Part shown: piece by piece, positions 1 through 7,598 of the stretch
Layout: each line of letters opens with the position of its first letter
Numbering within the stretch: the stretch's first letter is position 1
From: Cupriavidus sp. BIS7
GTDB lineage: Bacteria; Pseudomonadota; Gammaproteobacteria; Burkholderiales; Burkholderiaceae
Assembly: GCF_000292345.1 (NCBI RefSeq)
Contig: NZ_ALOU01000066.1
Coordinates: forward strand, 1 to 64,000
Length of the DNA: 64,000 nucleotides
Direction: 5' to 3'
Translations under genes and position numbers: made by a program
Notes under the pieces: model-generated
What the model was told of the DNA's origin: nothing
Seen by the model: the letters and a program-made list of their open reading frames with translations, nothing else
Database searches by the model: none

Positions 1-11
1 GAACCGCAATG

Positions 12-51
12 CCCTCTCCCCCAACCCCTCTCCCATTGCATGGGAGAGGGG
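12..51. repeat. REP-like palindrome
   Basis: An 11-bp perfect inverted repeat (arms 25-35 and 41-51, loop of 5) reads CCCCTCTCCCA / TGGGAGAGGGG and is preceded by CCCTCTCCCCCAA. The same sequence family recurs at about 48.8, 55.1 and 61.1 kb, always between genes. It is therefore an interspersed repeat rather than a local terminator. There is no T-run. Confidence 0.75.
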
Positions 52-204
52 AGCAACTACATAGGTCCGCATCGCCCCGATACCCGTTCGACGTATCGCC
101 TTCGTTCACATCGGTAAGGTTGGTAAGCATTGGTAAGCACACTGGCGCGGCGCCCCCGGCAAATGCGACCCTTGCGCACCTTGATGGTCCCTGGGAGTCT
201 GCCC

Positions 205-573
205 ATGTCGCAAATCATTTCGCGAACGCCCTTCTTCCATCGCAACCAGGTGCGCAAGCGCCGCGTGGCGATGGCCACTGCCGGCGTTGTGGCCGGTATT
301 ACTGCTGCTACCGTGTTCCTTTGCATCCGGCCGGCGGTGGTTCCAACCGCGGTCGCGGCCACATTGCCGGTGACTGCCTCCGCGCATGCCGATCAGCCAG
401 AGCGGCAAGCCATGCACGAGGGCCGGGCCGCGGCAGCCGCCGTGGCGATGGCGTCCGGCGCCATGGTCACGCTGGCCGACCGCCATGCGAGCGATGCCGT
501 GCGCCTGGCCGATGCTTCCGCGTCTGATTCGGCGGACGATCTCGACTGGGATTACGTGCAGCTTCGCATGTAG
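205..573 (+). CDS. small membrane-anchored hypothetical protein
   Basis: A 122-residue protein of unknown function. The ATG at 205 is chosen because GGGAG lies about 8 bases upstream; the frame stays open further upstream but has no comparable ribosome site. A basic N-terminus (HRNQVRKRR) is followed by one hydrophobic segment at about residues 22-46. The rest is an Ala-rich, His-containing stretch ending in an acidic tail (SADDLDWDYVQLRM), so a periplasmic or surface-facing single-pass topology is likely. It ends 10 bases before the stop of the convergent response regulator. I recognise no domain. Confidence 0.6.
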   Translation: MSQIISRTPFFHRNQVRKRRVAMATAGVVAGITAATVFLCIRPAVVPTAVAATLPVTASAHADQPERQAMHEGRAAAAAVAMASGAMVTLADRHASDAVRLADASASDSADDLDWDYVQLRM

Positions 574-583
574 TCCGTTGCAC

Positions 584-1177
584 TCAGCGTGAAACGGGCC
601 GCTTGCCCAGCTTGCGCTGCAACGTGCGCCGATGCATGTTCAGCGCACGGGCCGTGGCAGAGATATTGCCGCCGTGCTCGGTGAGCACGCGCTGGATATG
701 TTCCCATTCGAGCCGTGCCACCGACAGCGGTACCGGCTCTTCAAGCGCGGCCTCGGCCGCATCTTCTGAAATCCCCGCCATCAGCGCCGTCAGGATCGAA
801 TCGACGTTGGCCGGCTTGGCCAGGTATTCGTCCGCCCCTTGTTTGACGGCCGCCACGGCCGTGGCGATGCTCGCGTAGCCGGTCAGCACCAGGATGCGTG
901 CGTCGGGCAAGGCCGCGCGCAGCGGCGCCACCAGATGCAGTCCCGATTCGGCCGGCGCGGTGCCGCCCGATTCCGGGGGCGGCCCCAGATGCAGGTCGAG
1001 CGTGACGTAGGCGAACGATGTCCTGGCAGCCAGTGCCAGCGCTTCGGCGCCATTGTGGGCAACCTGCACCGCGTAGCCGCGGCGCGTCAGCGCGCGGGCC
1101 AGGGTGCCGGAGAAGACCTCGTCGTCATCGATGACGAGGAAGGGCGTAGCGTCGTTGGGTGCAGTGACGTCGGTCAT
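584..1177 (-). CDS. regA: RegA/PrrA/ActR-type redox response regulator
   Basis: This is the DNA-binding response regulator of the RegB/RegA (PrrBA, ActSR) two-component system, which adjusts energy metabolism to the redox state. The receiver domain starts with the acidic cluster VIDDDE. The phospho-acceptor Asp is in VTLDLHLG, and the signature Lys is in EYLAKPANVDS. The C-terminus is a Fis-type helix-turn-helix (GNISATARALNMHRRTLQRK). The 197-residue length fits the family. The ATG at 1177 overlaps the kinase stop as TGATG, so the two are translationally coupled. An in-frame GTG one codon upstream is possible. Confidence 0.9.
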   Translation of the reverse strand: MTDVTAPNDATPFLVIDDDEVFSGTLARALTRRGYAVQVAHNGAEALALAARTSFAYVTLDLHLGPPPESGGTAPAESGLHLVAPLRAALPDARILVLTGYASIATAVAAVKQGADEYLAKPANVDSILTALMAGISEDAAEAALEEPVPLSVARLEWEHIQRVLTEHGGNISATARALNMHRRTLQRKLGKRPVSR

Positions 1178-2556
1178 CACGGTTGAAAGTCTGTTTGTGC
1201 GGCGATGGTCGGTTCCGGCGCGGCCGTGAGCGGCAGGCGCAGTTCGACCACGGTGCCGCCTGCGGGATTGTCATGCCATGCAATCTGGCCGCCAAGCTGG
1301 CGTGCCGCGCTCTGCGCCAGATACAGGCCGATGCCCTGGCCGCCATGCGCGCTGGCCACGGGGGCTTCGCCAAGCCGCGTGCGCAGCGTGGCCGGAATGC
1401 CGTGGCCGTGATCGGTGACGCGATAGACCAGCGCTTCGCCCTCGCGCACGATGGCCAGCCGCAGCGGCGGCCCCTGGCGGTGGTCGTGGCCGGCAGCCTG
1501 CTGGCTGCGCGCGGCATTGTCCAGCACGATCGTCAGGATCTGGCTCACACGCGCGGTATCCACGGCCTGCTTGCCAGCCTCCGGCGCGGCGGCGGCCTGC
1601 AGGCTCGCCTGCGGATGGCGTAGTTGCCAGCGTTCGACGAACGGCGCGAGCCAGGCATCGATCCGCTGCGGCGCCAGTGTTTCGTTGTCGGCGCGCAGGC
1701 GTGCCAGGATCGAGCGGCAAAGCTCGAGTTGCTGCTCCATCGTGCGCAGGTCAGGCTGGTAGTCGGCCACGGGCGTGGTGCTGCGCCTCGCATCCTCGGA
1801 GTCCGCGCGCAGTTCGCCGGCGATCACGGCCAGCGTGGCCAGCGGCGTGCCGATTTCGTGCGCGACGGCGGCCGCCTGGTCGTTAAGCGCCTCGACGCGC
1901 GCCTCGCGCAGCAGCAGTTCGCGTGCCTGATTCAGCTGCGCATCGCGCTGGCGCAGGACATTGGACAGCCGCGCAACAAAAAACGCGATCATGACCGCGC
2001 TGGCAACGAAGTTCAGCCACATCCCGGCCAGGTGATAGTTCACGGCATTGTCGGGGTTGTGCAGGTCCAGCGGAATGTATTCGAGCAGCAGCATCGAATA
2101 GCAGGCCAGCGCGTAGGCGGCAAGTGCCACGACAAGCCGCCACGGCAGGATGGCCGCGGCGATTGCAAGCCCCGGCAGGTAGAACGAGACAAACGGGTTG
2201 GTCGCGCCGCCCGTATAGAACAGGATGGCCGACAGTGCCGTCAGGTCCACCATCATCTGCACCATCAGCTCGCCGTCTGACGGCATCGTGTTGTGCCGGG
2301 TGTGCCAGTGCAGGCGCGCCACCGTGAACACATTGAACACCGTCTGCACGACGAACAGGAACAGAAGCGGCTTGTAGGGCAGGATGATCCCGGCCAGCGA
2401 TTCGCACGACACCAGCAGCATGGCCTGGCCGGCCAGCAGGGCCCAGCGCAGCCAGCACAGGCGCCGCAGGCTCACCAGGCTGTGGCGCTGGGGCGCCGAA
2501 CCGATGGCAGGAGCGGCGGGGGGCGATGTGGCGGTCATGGCGATCTGAGAATGCAT
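1177..2556 (-). CDS. regB: RegB/PrrB/ActS-type membrane sensor histidine kinase
   Basis: Membrane-bound redox-sensing histidine kinase, partner of the overlapping regA. About six hydrophobic segments fill residues 25-200. They include the GGATNPFVS stretch, which matches the GGxxNPF motif reported as the quinone-sensing site of RegB. The H-box AAVAHEIGTPLATLAV holds the phosphorylated His, and an HATPase domain with GHGIP and GGQGIGLYL boxes ends the protein. The ATG at 2556 gives 459 residues; neither it nor the ATG at 2538 has a strong ribosome site. The pair is transcribed divergently from the copper chaperone gene at 2739. Confidence 0.9.
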   Translation of the reverse strand: MHSQIAMTATSPPAAPAIGSAPQRHSLVSLRRLCWLRWALLAGQAMLLVSCESLAGIILPYKPLLFLFVVQTVFNVFTVARLHWHTRHNTMPSDGELMVQMMVDLTALSAILFYTGGATNPFVSFYLPGLAIAAAILPWRLVVALAAYALACYSMLLLEYIPLDLHNPDNAVNYHLAGMWLNFVASAVMIAFFVARLSNVLRQRDAQLNQARELLLREARVEALNDQAAAVAHEIGTPLATLAVIAGELRADSEDARRSTTPVADYQPDLRTMEQQLELCRSILARLRADNETLAPQRIDAWLAPFVERWQLRHPQASLQAAAAPEAGKQAVDTARVSQILTIVLDNAARSQQAAGHDHRQGPPLRLAIVREGEALVYRVTDHGHGIPATLRTRLGEAPVASAHGGQGIGLYLAQSAARQLGGQIAWHDNPAGGTVVELRLPLTAAPEPTIAAQTDFQP

Positions 2557-2738
2557 GGCGCGAGTGTAGCAATGCCGCGGATGGCCGCTTGCGCCGTGCG
2601 ACACAGTGCCGCATTCTGAACCGTGGGCGGCGCTGCCAGACTTCGATGTTTGGGTCGCGGCAAGACAAGCGGGGCACCGCGTGATCTAATGACCGCCCTC
2701 AACACCGCCTTCTTCTTGCAGAAATCGTGGAGATGTTT

Positions 2739-3227
2739 ATGAAAGCCAAGTTTCGCGCGGCCCGCGCCGCATCGATCGCAACCCTGGTCCTGGGCGGCCT
2801 GCTGGCCAGCGCGCACGCCATGGCGCAAGTCGAAGTCAGCGACGCCTGGGTGCGCGGCACCGTGCCGGCGCAGACGGCGTCGGGCGCGTTCATGACGCTC
2901 CACGCGCAGCAGGATGCCAAGCTGGTCGGCGTATCGTCGCCGGTGGCTGCCGCCGAACTGCATGAGATGAAGATGGAGAACAACGTCATGCGCATGCGCC
3001 AGATTCCCTCGCTGGATCTGCCGAAGATGCAGGACGTGCAACTGAAGCCCGGTGGCTACCACGTGATGCTGATGGGCCTGAAGCAGCAGCTCAAGGCTGG
3101 CGACACGGTGCCCATCACGCTGAAGATCGAGCAGAACGGCAAGGTTACCGAGCAGCAGGTCAACGCCCAGGTCCGCGATGTGGCCGCGCCCGCGCAAGGC
3201 GGCGGTCACGGCGATCACAAGCACTAA
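2739..3227 (+). CDS. periplasmic copper chaperone, PCu(A)C family
   Basis: PCu(A)C proteins bind Cu(I) in the periplasm and help metallate the CuA centre of cytochrome oxidase. The 162-residue product begins with a clear signal peptide (residues 1-32, ending AHAMAQ). The Met/His copper site is visible as HEMKMENNVMRM, followed later by YHVMLMGL. The C-terminus is His-rich (GGGHGDHKH), which may provide extra metal binding. The ATG at 2739 is preferred over 2727 because it places the basic N-region directly before the hydrophobic core. It is divergent from regB/regA, a system that often controls respiratory genes; that link is suggestive only. Confidence 0.88.
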   Translation: MKAKFRAARAASIATLVLGGLLASAHAMAQVEVSDAWVRGTVPAQTASGAFMTLHAQQDAKLVGVSSPVAAAELHEMKMENNVMRMRQIPSLDLPKMQDVQLKPGGYHVMLMGLKQQLKAGDTVPITLKIEQNGKVTEQQVNAQVRDVAAPAQGGGHGDHKH

Positions 3228-3233
3228 ATCCGG

Positions 3234-3255
3234 ACCGGACAGGGGCCGGACAGGG
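3234..3255. repeat. 11-bp direct repeat, two copies, in a convergent spacer
   Basis: Two nearly identical 11-bp units, ACCGGACAGGG and GCCGGACAGGG, lie back to back between the stop of the copper chaperone gene and the stop of the LysR gene. A degenerate third copy (ACCGAGCCGGGG) follows. It resembles the clearer tandem repeats in other convergent spacers of this window. Confidence 0.5.
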
Positions 3256-3271
3256 ACCGAGCCGGGGACGG

Positions 3272-4207
3272 TCAGCCGCGCAGGCTGATCGCCTCCGTGC
3301 TGTCAGCCTCCGGGGCGGCGGCCTGCAGTATCCGCTCGCGCAGCCAGGTATGGCCCGGATCGGCCTCTGCCTTTTCGGCCCAGATCATGCTGTAGCTGAA
3401 GCCCGGGATCGCGAACGGCGCCTCGAAGATTGCCAGCCGGTCGTCGGCCAGCGCTTCCAGCGTGCGCCGTGCGGCGGTCAATACCATGTTGGTCCCCAGG
3501 ATCAGCCCCGGCGCCACGCTCCAGTTCGGCACCGCGCAAGCAATCTTGCGCCGCCCGCCAAGCCGCGCCACGGCGGCGTCGATCGCTTCACCGCGTTCGA
3601 CAGCGGCGGTGACCAGCACGTGCGAACGCGCCAGGTAGGCCACGTGGTCCAGCCGGCCCGTGTCACGTACGGTGGCTGCATCCACCGCGCAGGCGAAATC
3701 GTCGTCGAACAGCACCGCCGTGCGCACGCCTTCGGGCTCGAACGCAAACGCACCCAGCGCGAAGTCGATCTCGCCGTCCGCCACTTGTGCCGTCATCGTC
3801 TCGCGGCTGGCCTGCGTGACCACCAGGTCGATATTGGGTGCGGCCTTGCGCACGGTGCGTAGCAGGCGCGGCAGCACCACCAGCGCGCCGTAATCAGACA
3901 TTGCCAGCCTGAACGTGCGTCGCGCAGTGGCGGGCTGAAATCCGCCCGGCCCCAGCAGGATGCGAACCTGCGCCAGCGCCTCGGCCAGCGGGCCGGTCAG
4001 TTCGTGAGCGCGCGGCGTCAGCACCAGGCCGCCCTGGCCACGCACGAGCAGCGGGTCGTCGAGCAACTGGCGCAGCCGCGCCAGCGAGTGGCTTACGGCC
4101 GGCTGGCTCAGTTGCAGGCGCAGCGCGGCGCGCGATATATGGCGTTCGGCCAGCAGTGCTTCCAGCACCACTAGCAGATTGAGGTCGATTCCGCGTAGGC
4201 TATTCAT
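3272..4207 (-). CDS. LysR-family transcriptional regulator
   Basis: A 311-residue LysR regulator. The N-terminal winged helix-turn-helix (residues about 4-62) is typical: LRGIDLNLLVVLEALLAERH, then AALRLQLSQPAVSHSLARLR. The remaining 220 residues form the two-lobed effector-binding domain. The N-terminal wording (IDLNLLVVLEAL) resembles the NodD/LeuO-like branch. The effector and targets cannot be told from sequence, and the neighbours (a convergent copper chaperone and a small CWC protein) give no clear clue. Confidence 0.85.
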   Translation of the reverse strand: MNSLRGIDLNLLVVLEALLAERHISRAALRLQLSQPAVSHSLARLRQLLDDPLLVRGQGGLVLTPRAHELTGPLAEALAQVRILLGPGGFQPATARRTFRLAMSDYGALVVLPRLLRTVRKAAPNIDLVVTQASRETMTAQVADGEIDFALGAFAFEPEGVRTAVLFDDDFACAVDAATVRDTGRLDHVAYLARSHVLVTAAVERGEAIDAAVARLGGRRKIACAVPNWSVAPGLILGTNMVLTAARRTLEALADDRLAIFEAPFAIPGFSYSMIWAEKAEADPGHTWLRERILQAAAPEADSTEAISLRG

Positions 4208-4280
4208 GCGGCGAATGTTAAACGTAATGCGGCAGCTTTGCGCATTCGTTGAATAAAAAATACAGCGGGAAGCAGTAGGA

Positions 4281-4493
4281 TTAAGCGGAGGGCTCGTCCT
4301 GCCGCTGTTTCAGGCAGGCGGGGCACAGGCAATGCTGGCCCGCGACGATCTTGCGCGAAGGCAGCAACGGCAGGCTGGCGCACCAGCATTCGGGCAGCCC
4401 GGCCACGTAGCCGCAGACAAAGGCGGCGCCGCACTGGCTGCAATGCTCGACCGGGCGCAACTGGCCCGTCAGGATCGTCGACGGATCGGTCAT
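4281..4493 (-). CDS. small cysteine-rich CWC-type protein
   Basis: A 70-residue protein with eight cysteines in paired arrangement: CSQCGAAFVCG, then PECWCASLP, then CLCPACLKQ. This matches the cysteine-rich CWC family, whose members are small, probably metal-binding and of unknown function. The ATG at 4493 has a strong purine-rich site (GAGAGGGG) just upstream on the minus strand. It may share a transcript with the LysR gene downstream of it. Confidence 0.75.
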   Translation of the reverse strand: MTDPSTILTGQLRPVEHCSQCGAAFVCGYVAGLPECWCASLPLLPSRKIVAGQHCLCPACLKQRQDEPSA

Positions 4494-4686
4494 CGAATGC
4501 CCCTCTCGCGGATTGCAATGCGGTCGCAGGTTTCTTGTAAAATCGGCGGCTGCCGTGGCCGGATGACGCACTCGGGGGACCCCCGCAGTGATCTGCCTCC
4601 CAGACGGTTATTGCCGCAACGCCGGCATCGCCCGTCCTGCCTGTCCGGCGGACGGTTGTCATGATACCTGCTCTACATCACACGGA

Positions 4687-5613
4687 ATGTCCAAAGCCAT
4701 GAACGACAATCCTGGGCCTGCCACCACTTCGGTTGCGGCCATCGCTCCCGCCCTCAAGGCCGAAATCCTTGCCGAGGCGCTGCCCTATATCCGCAAGTTC
4801 CACGGCAAGACCATTGTGGTCAAGTACGGCGGCAACGCGATGACGGAAGAAAAGCTCAAGCACGGTTTCGCGCGTGACGTGATCCTGCTGAAGCTCGTGG
4901 GCATGAATCCGGTGGTCGTGCACGGCGGTGGTCCGCAGATCGACGAGGCACTGAAGAAGGTCGGCAAGGTCGGCACGTTCATCCAGGGCATGCGCGTGAC
5001 CGACGAAGAGACCATGGAAGTGGTCGAATGGGTGCTCGGCGGTGAGGTCCAGCAGGACATCGTCATGCTGATCAACCAGTATGGCGGCCAGGCCGTGGGC
5101 CTGACCGGCAAGGACGGCGGCCTGATCCGCGCCAAGCGCCTGCAGATGCCCGATCGCGAAAAGCCGGGCACGTTCATCGATATCGGCTACGTGGGCGATA
5201 TCGAGGCGATCAACCCGGCCGTGGTCAAGGCGCTGCAGGATGACGCATTCATCCCCGTGATTTCGCCGATCGGCTTCTCCGACGACGGCCAGGCCTACAA
5301 CATCAATGCCGACGTGGTGGCCGGCAAGATGGCCGAGATCCTCAAGGCCGAGAAGCTCGTCATGATGACGAACATCCCGGGCGTGATGGACAAGAAGGGC
5401 AATCTGCTGACCGACCTGTCCGCGCGCGAGATCGAGGAACTGTTCGCCGACGGCACGATCTCCGGCGGCATGCTGCCGAAGATCTCGTCGGCGCTCGATG
5501 CCGCAAAGAGCGGCGTGCATTCGGTGCACATCATCGACGGCCGCATCGAACACTCGCTGCTGCTCGAAATCCTGACCGAGCAGGCCTTCGGCACGATGAT
5601 CCGCTCGCACTGA
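4687..5613 (+). CDS. argB: acetylglutamate kinase
   Basis: ArgB phosphorylates N-acetyl-L-glutamate, the second step of arginine synthesis; its product is the substrate of ArgC, encoded at 12.7 kb. The 308-residue product shows the amino-acid-kinase fold signatures VVKYGGNAM (phosphate-binding Lys/Gly loop), VVVHGGGPQI, and the C-terminal block GTISGGMLPKISSALDAAKS with the catalytic Lys. Start codons at 4687 and 4699 are both possible and neither has a strong ribosome site. It is followed by a probable hairpin terminator. Confidence 0.93.
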   Translation: MSKAMNDNPGPATTSVAAIAPALKAEILAEALPYIRKFHGKTIVVKYGGNAMTEEKLKHGFARDVILLKLVGMNPVVVHGGGPQIDEALKKVGKVGTFIQGMRVTDEETMEVVEWVLGGEVQQDIVMLINQYGGQAVGLTGKDGGLIRAKRLQMPDREKPGTFIDIGYVGDIEAINPAVVKALQDDAFIPVISPIGFSDDGQAYNINADVVAGKMAEILKAEKLVMMTNIPGVMDKKGNLLTDLSAREIEELFADGTISGGMLPKISSALDAAKSGVHSVHIIDGRIEHSLLLEILTEQAFGTMIRSH

Positions 5614-5623
5614 GCGCATCATG

Positions 5624-5656
5624 CGGGAATCCGTGCGATGCGCGGGTTCCCGTTTC
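5624..5656 (+). terminator. probable rho-independent terminator after argB
   Basis: Ten-base arms CGGGAATCCG and CGGGTTCCCG pair with one mismatch around a 9-11 base loop and are followed by TTTCT. It lies 11 bases after the argB stop codon. Confidence 0.6.
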
Positions 5657-5678
5657 TCCCTTCATTCCATATACCCGC

Positions 5679-6680
5679 GTGTTTATCAGACAGCCCACCC
5701 AGCGTAGCGGCGTAGTACGCGCTCGCGTATCGTCGAACCACCGGCCACGCCGACGTCTGGCCCGTGGCGCGGTTGGCGATACGTCGGGCGACGTCGTCTG
5801 GCTGTTCGACCTCGACAACACGCTGCATGACGCGTCGCACGCGATCTTTCCGGCCATCAACCGCCTGATGACCGCGTACGTGGCGCGCGTGCTGGGCAGC
5901 GACGACGCCACGGCCAGCCGTGTGCGCGTCGACTACTGGCAGCGCTACGGCGCCACGCTGCTTGGCATGATCCGGCACCATCAGGTGGACCCCGCGGATT
6001 TCCTGCGCGCCGCGCACGACTTCCCCGAACTGGCCGACATGGTGCGCGTGCGGCGTGGCCTGGTGGCCGCGCTGCGCCGGCTGCCCGGACGCAAGATCCT
6101 GGTTACCAATGCGCCGCGCGACTATGCGCGGAGCGTATTGGCGATCGCCGGCATCGAACGCTGCTTCGAACGGGTCGTGGCCATCGAGGACATGTGGGTG
6201 CACGGCCATTTGCGTCCCAAGCCGGATCGCCGCATGCTGCGGCGGCTGCTGGCGCAGATCGACGTGTCCCCGCACCGCGCGGTTCTGGTGGAAGACACGC
6301 TGTCGCACCTCAAGCACTATGCGGCCACAGGTATCCGCACGGCCTGGGTGACCGGCTATCTGCGCACGATCGCGCCTTCGCGGCCGCATGTGGCGCCGGC
6401 TCAGGATAGCAGCGTGCCCGGTGCGGTGCGCGATGCCGCCACGCGCTCGACGCTGGCGGCCGAAGATCGCCAGAACGTGGCGCATACCGCGCAGGAGCGT
6501 TCGGTTACGCTGGTGGCGGCCGAGAGCCAGGACCCCGCCGGTGCGGCAACCGCGCCACAGTCACAGCCGGATCACGCGCCGCGCGTGCGGGCACGCATGA
6601 CGAAGCGGCCCGGTTATGTGGACATAAAAGTACAATCAATGCATCAACTCCTACGACGAATACGGGGAATCGGGTCATGA
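5679..6680 (+). CDS. HAD-family pyrimidine 5'-nucleotidase
   Basis: A haloacid-dehalogenase phosphatase of the pyrimidine 5'-nucleotidase (SDT1/YjjG-like) type, which dephosphorylates pyrimidine nucleotides. Motif I is WLFDLDNTLHDA, motif II is ILVTNAPRDY, the motif III Lys lies in LRPKPDRRML, and motif IV is AVLVEDTLSHLKHA-like. The first 40 residues before motif I (GTG at 5679) and about 90 low-complexity Ala/Arg/Gln-rich residues at the C-terminus are not part of the fold, so the true start may lie further in. The last codons overlap slmA as ATGA, giving the conserved betaproteobacterial nucleotidase-slmA pair. Confidence 0.8.
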   Translation: MFIRQPTQRSGVVRARVSSNHRPRRRLARGAVGDTSGDVVWLFDLDNTLHDASHAIFPAINRLMTAYVARVLGSDDATASRVRVDYWQRYGATLLGMIRHHQVDPADFLRAAHDFPELADMVRVRRGLVAALRRLPGRKILVTNAPRDYARSVLAIAGIERCFERVVAIEDMWVHGHLRPKPDRRMLRRLLAQIDVSPHRAVLVEDTLSHLKHYAATGIRTAWVTGYLRTIAPSRPHVAPAQDSSVPGAVRDAATRSTLAAEDRQNVAHTAQERSVTLVAAESQDPAGAATAPQSQPDHAPRVRARMTKRPGYVDIKVQSMHQLLRRIRGIGS

Positions 6681-7324
6681 CGGAAATCATTGCAAGCCAG
6701 ACAGAGGCGCACACGCCCGCCGGCCACTCGCTGGAGGCTCCGGCGCGCAAGCGCCCGCGCCCGGGCGAGCGCCGTATCCAGATCCTGCAGACGCTGGCCG
6801 GCATGCTCGAGCATCCGCGCGGGGAAAAGATCACCACGGCGGCGCTGGCCGCGAAGCTCTCGGTTTCCGAGGCCGCGCTGTACCGCCATTTCGCCAGCAA
6901 GGCGCAGATGTTCGAAGGCCTGATCGGCTTTATCGAGCAGACCGTTTTCGGCCTGATCAACCAGATCACCACGCAGGAAGAGCATGGCCTGCGCCAGGCC
7001 CAGGCCATCGTGCGCATGCTGCTGTCGTTCGCCGAAAAGAACCCGGGCATGACGCGCGTGCTGACGGGCGAGGCTCTTGTGGGCGAGCACGAGCGCCTGC
7101 AGGAACGCATCAACCAGATGATCGACCGCATCGAGGCGTCGCTGCGCCAGTGCCTGAAGGTGGCCGCCACCCAGGCGGCGTTTCCGCCCGATGCCGATAT
7201 CCCCGTGCGCGTGGCGCTGATCACGGCTGCCGTGCAGGGGCACTGGCACCGCTATGTGAAGAGCGGCTTCCGCAAGGCGCCGGGCGAGAACATCGACGCC
7301 CAGTTGCGCGTGCTTCTGGGGTGA
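6677..7324 (+). CDS. slmA: nucleoid occlusion factor SlmA (TetR family)
   Basis: SlmA binds DNA sites spread over the chromosome and blocks FtsZ ring assembly over the nucleoid. The 215-residue product has the TetR helix-turn-helix at about residues 30-75 (ITTAALAAKLSVSEAALYRH, then FASKAQMFEGLIGFIE) and the long helical ligand/dimer domain with QCLKVAATQAAFPPDADIPV. The start ATG overlaps the nucleotidase stop. The C-terminal sequence ends at the boundary of the metX leader. Confidence 0.9.
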   Translation: MTEIIASQTEAHTPAGHSLEAPARKRPRPGERRIQILQTLAGMLEHPRGEKITTAALAAKLSVSEAALYRHFASKAQMFEGLIGFIEQTVFGLINQITTQEEHGLRQAQAIVRMLLSFAEKNPGMTRVLTGEALVGEHERLQERINQMIDRIEASLRQCLKVAATQAAFPPDADIPVRVALITAAVQGHWHRYVKSGFRKAPGENIDAQLRVLLG

Positions 7325-7359
7325 TCGAAGCGGAGCCGGGCACGAAATCCGGATTGCAC

Positions 7360-7365
7360 TATAAT
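7360..7365 (+). promoter_or_regulatory. -10 hexamer of the metX leader
   Basis: A perfect TATAAT lies about 9 bases before the first helix of the SAM-II-like element, so the transcript would begin almost at the aptamer. No good -35 hexamer is visible at the usual spacing. Confidence 0.6.
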
Positions 7366-7373
7366 GTGCGGGT

Positions 7374-7457
7374 CGCGCCGATTTGATGACTGGCTTGCGG
7401 GCGCGCGGCAACGGGAAGGAAGGCTTCCGGTTGCCAATATAAATGCGGCTAAAGAGG
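7374..7457 (+). ncRNA. SAM-II-like riboswitch upstream of metX, with inserted hairpin
   Basis: The leader matches the SAM-II (metA) riboswitch plan. P1 is CGCGCC (7374-7379) with GGCGCG (7400-7405), enclosing a loop GATTTGATGACTGGCTTGCG. The conserved 3' strand ATAAATGCGGCTAAAGAGG (7439-7457) forms the pseudoknot in the family. Between P1 and that strand sits an extra hairpin (7407-7435: GGCAAC/GTTGCC then GGAAG/CTTCC with one G-G mismatch), which compact SAM-II RNAs lack. It lies upstream of a methionine gene and a terminator, as expected for SAM feedback. A very similar loop and 3' strand occur before metK. Confidence 0.8.
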
Positions 7458-7522
7458 TTGGGTCGGTGCCTCGCGGGAAAGTTAATCCACGTACGGCACC
7501 GGCGCGCGGGACACCGCGAAAG

Positions 7523-7570
7523 CCCGACTTGGCTGCGAAGCAACACACGCACTGCCAGTCGGGTTTTTTT
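7523..7570 (+). terminator. attenuator terminator between the SAM-II-like element and metX
   Basis: Seven-base arms CCCGACT (7523-7529) and AGTCGGG (7557-7563) enclose a 27-base loop and are followed by seven T. It ends 28 bases before the metX ATG, so premature termination at high SAM is the likely expression platform. Another possible stem, CGGTGCC (about 7465) with GGCACCG (about 7495), lies between it and the aptamer. Confidence 0.8.
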
Positions 7571-7598
7571 ATGCCTGCCTCACTCGCGGGCCCCGCTC

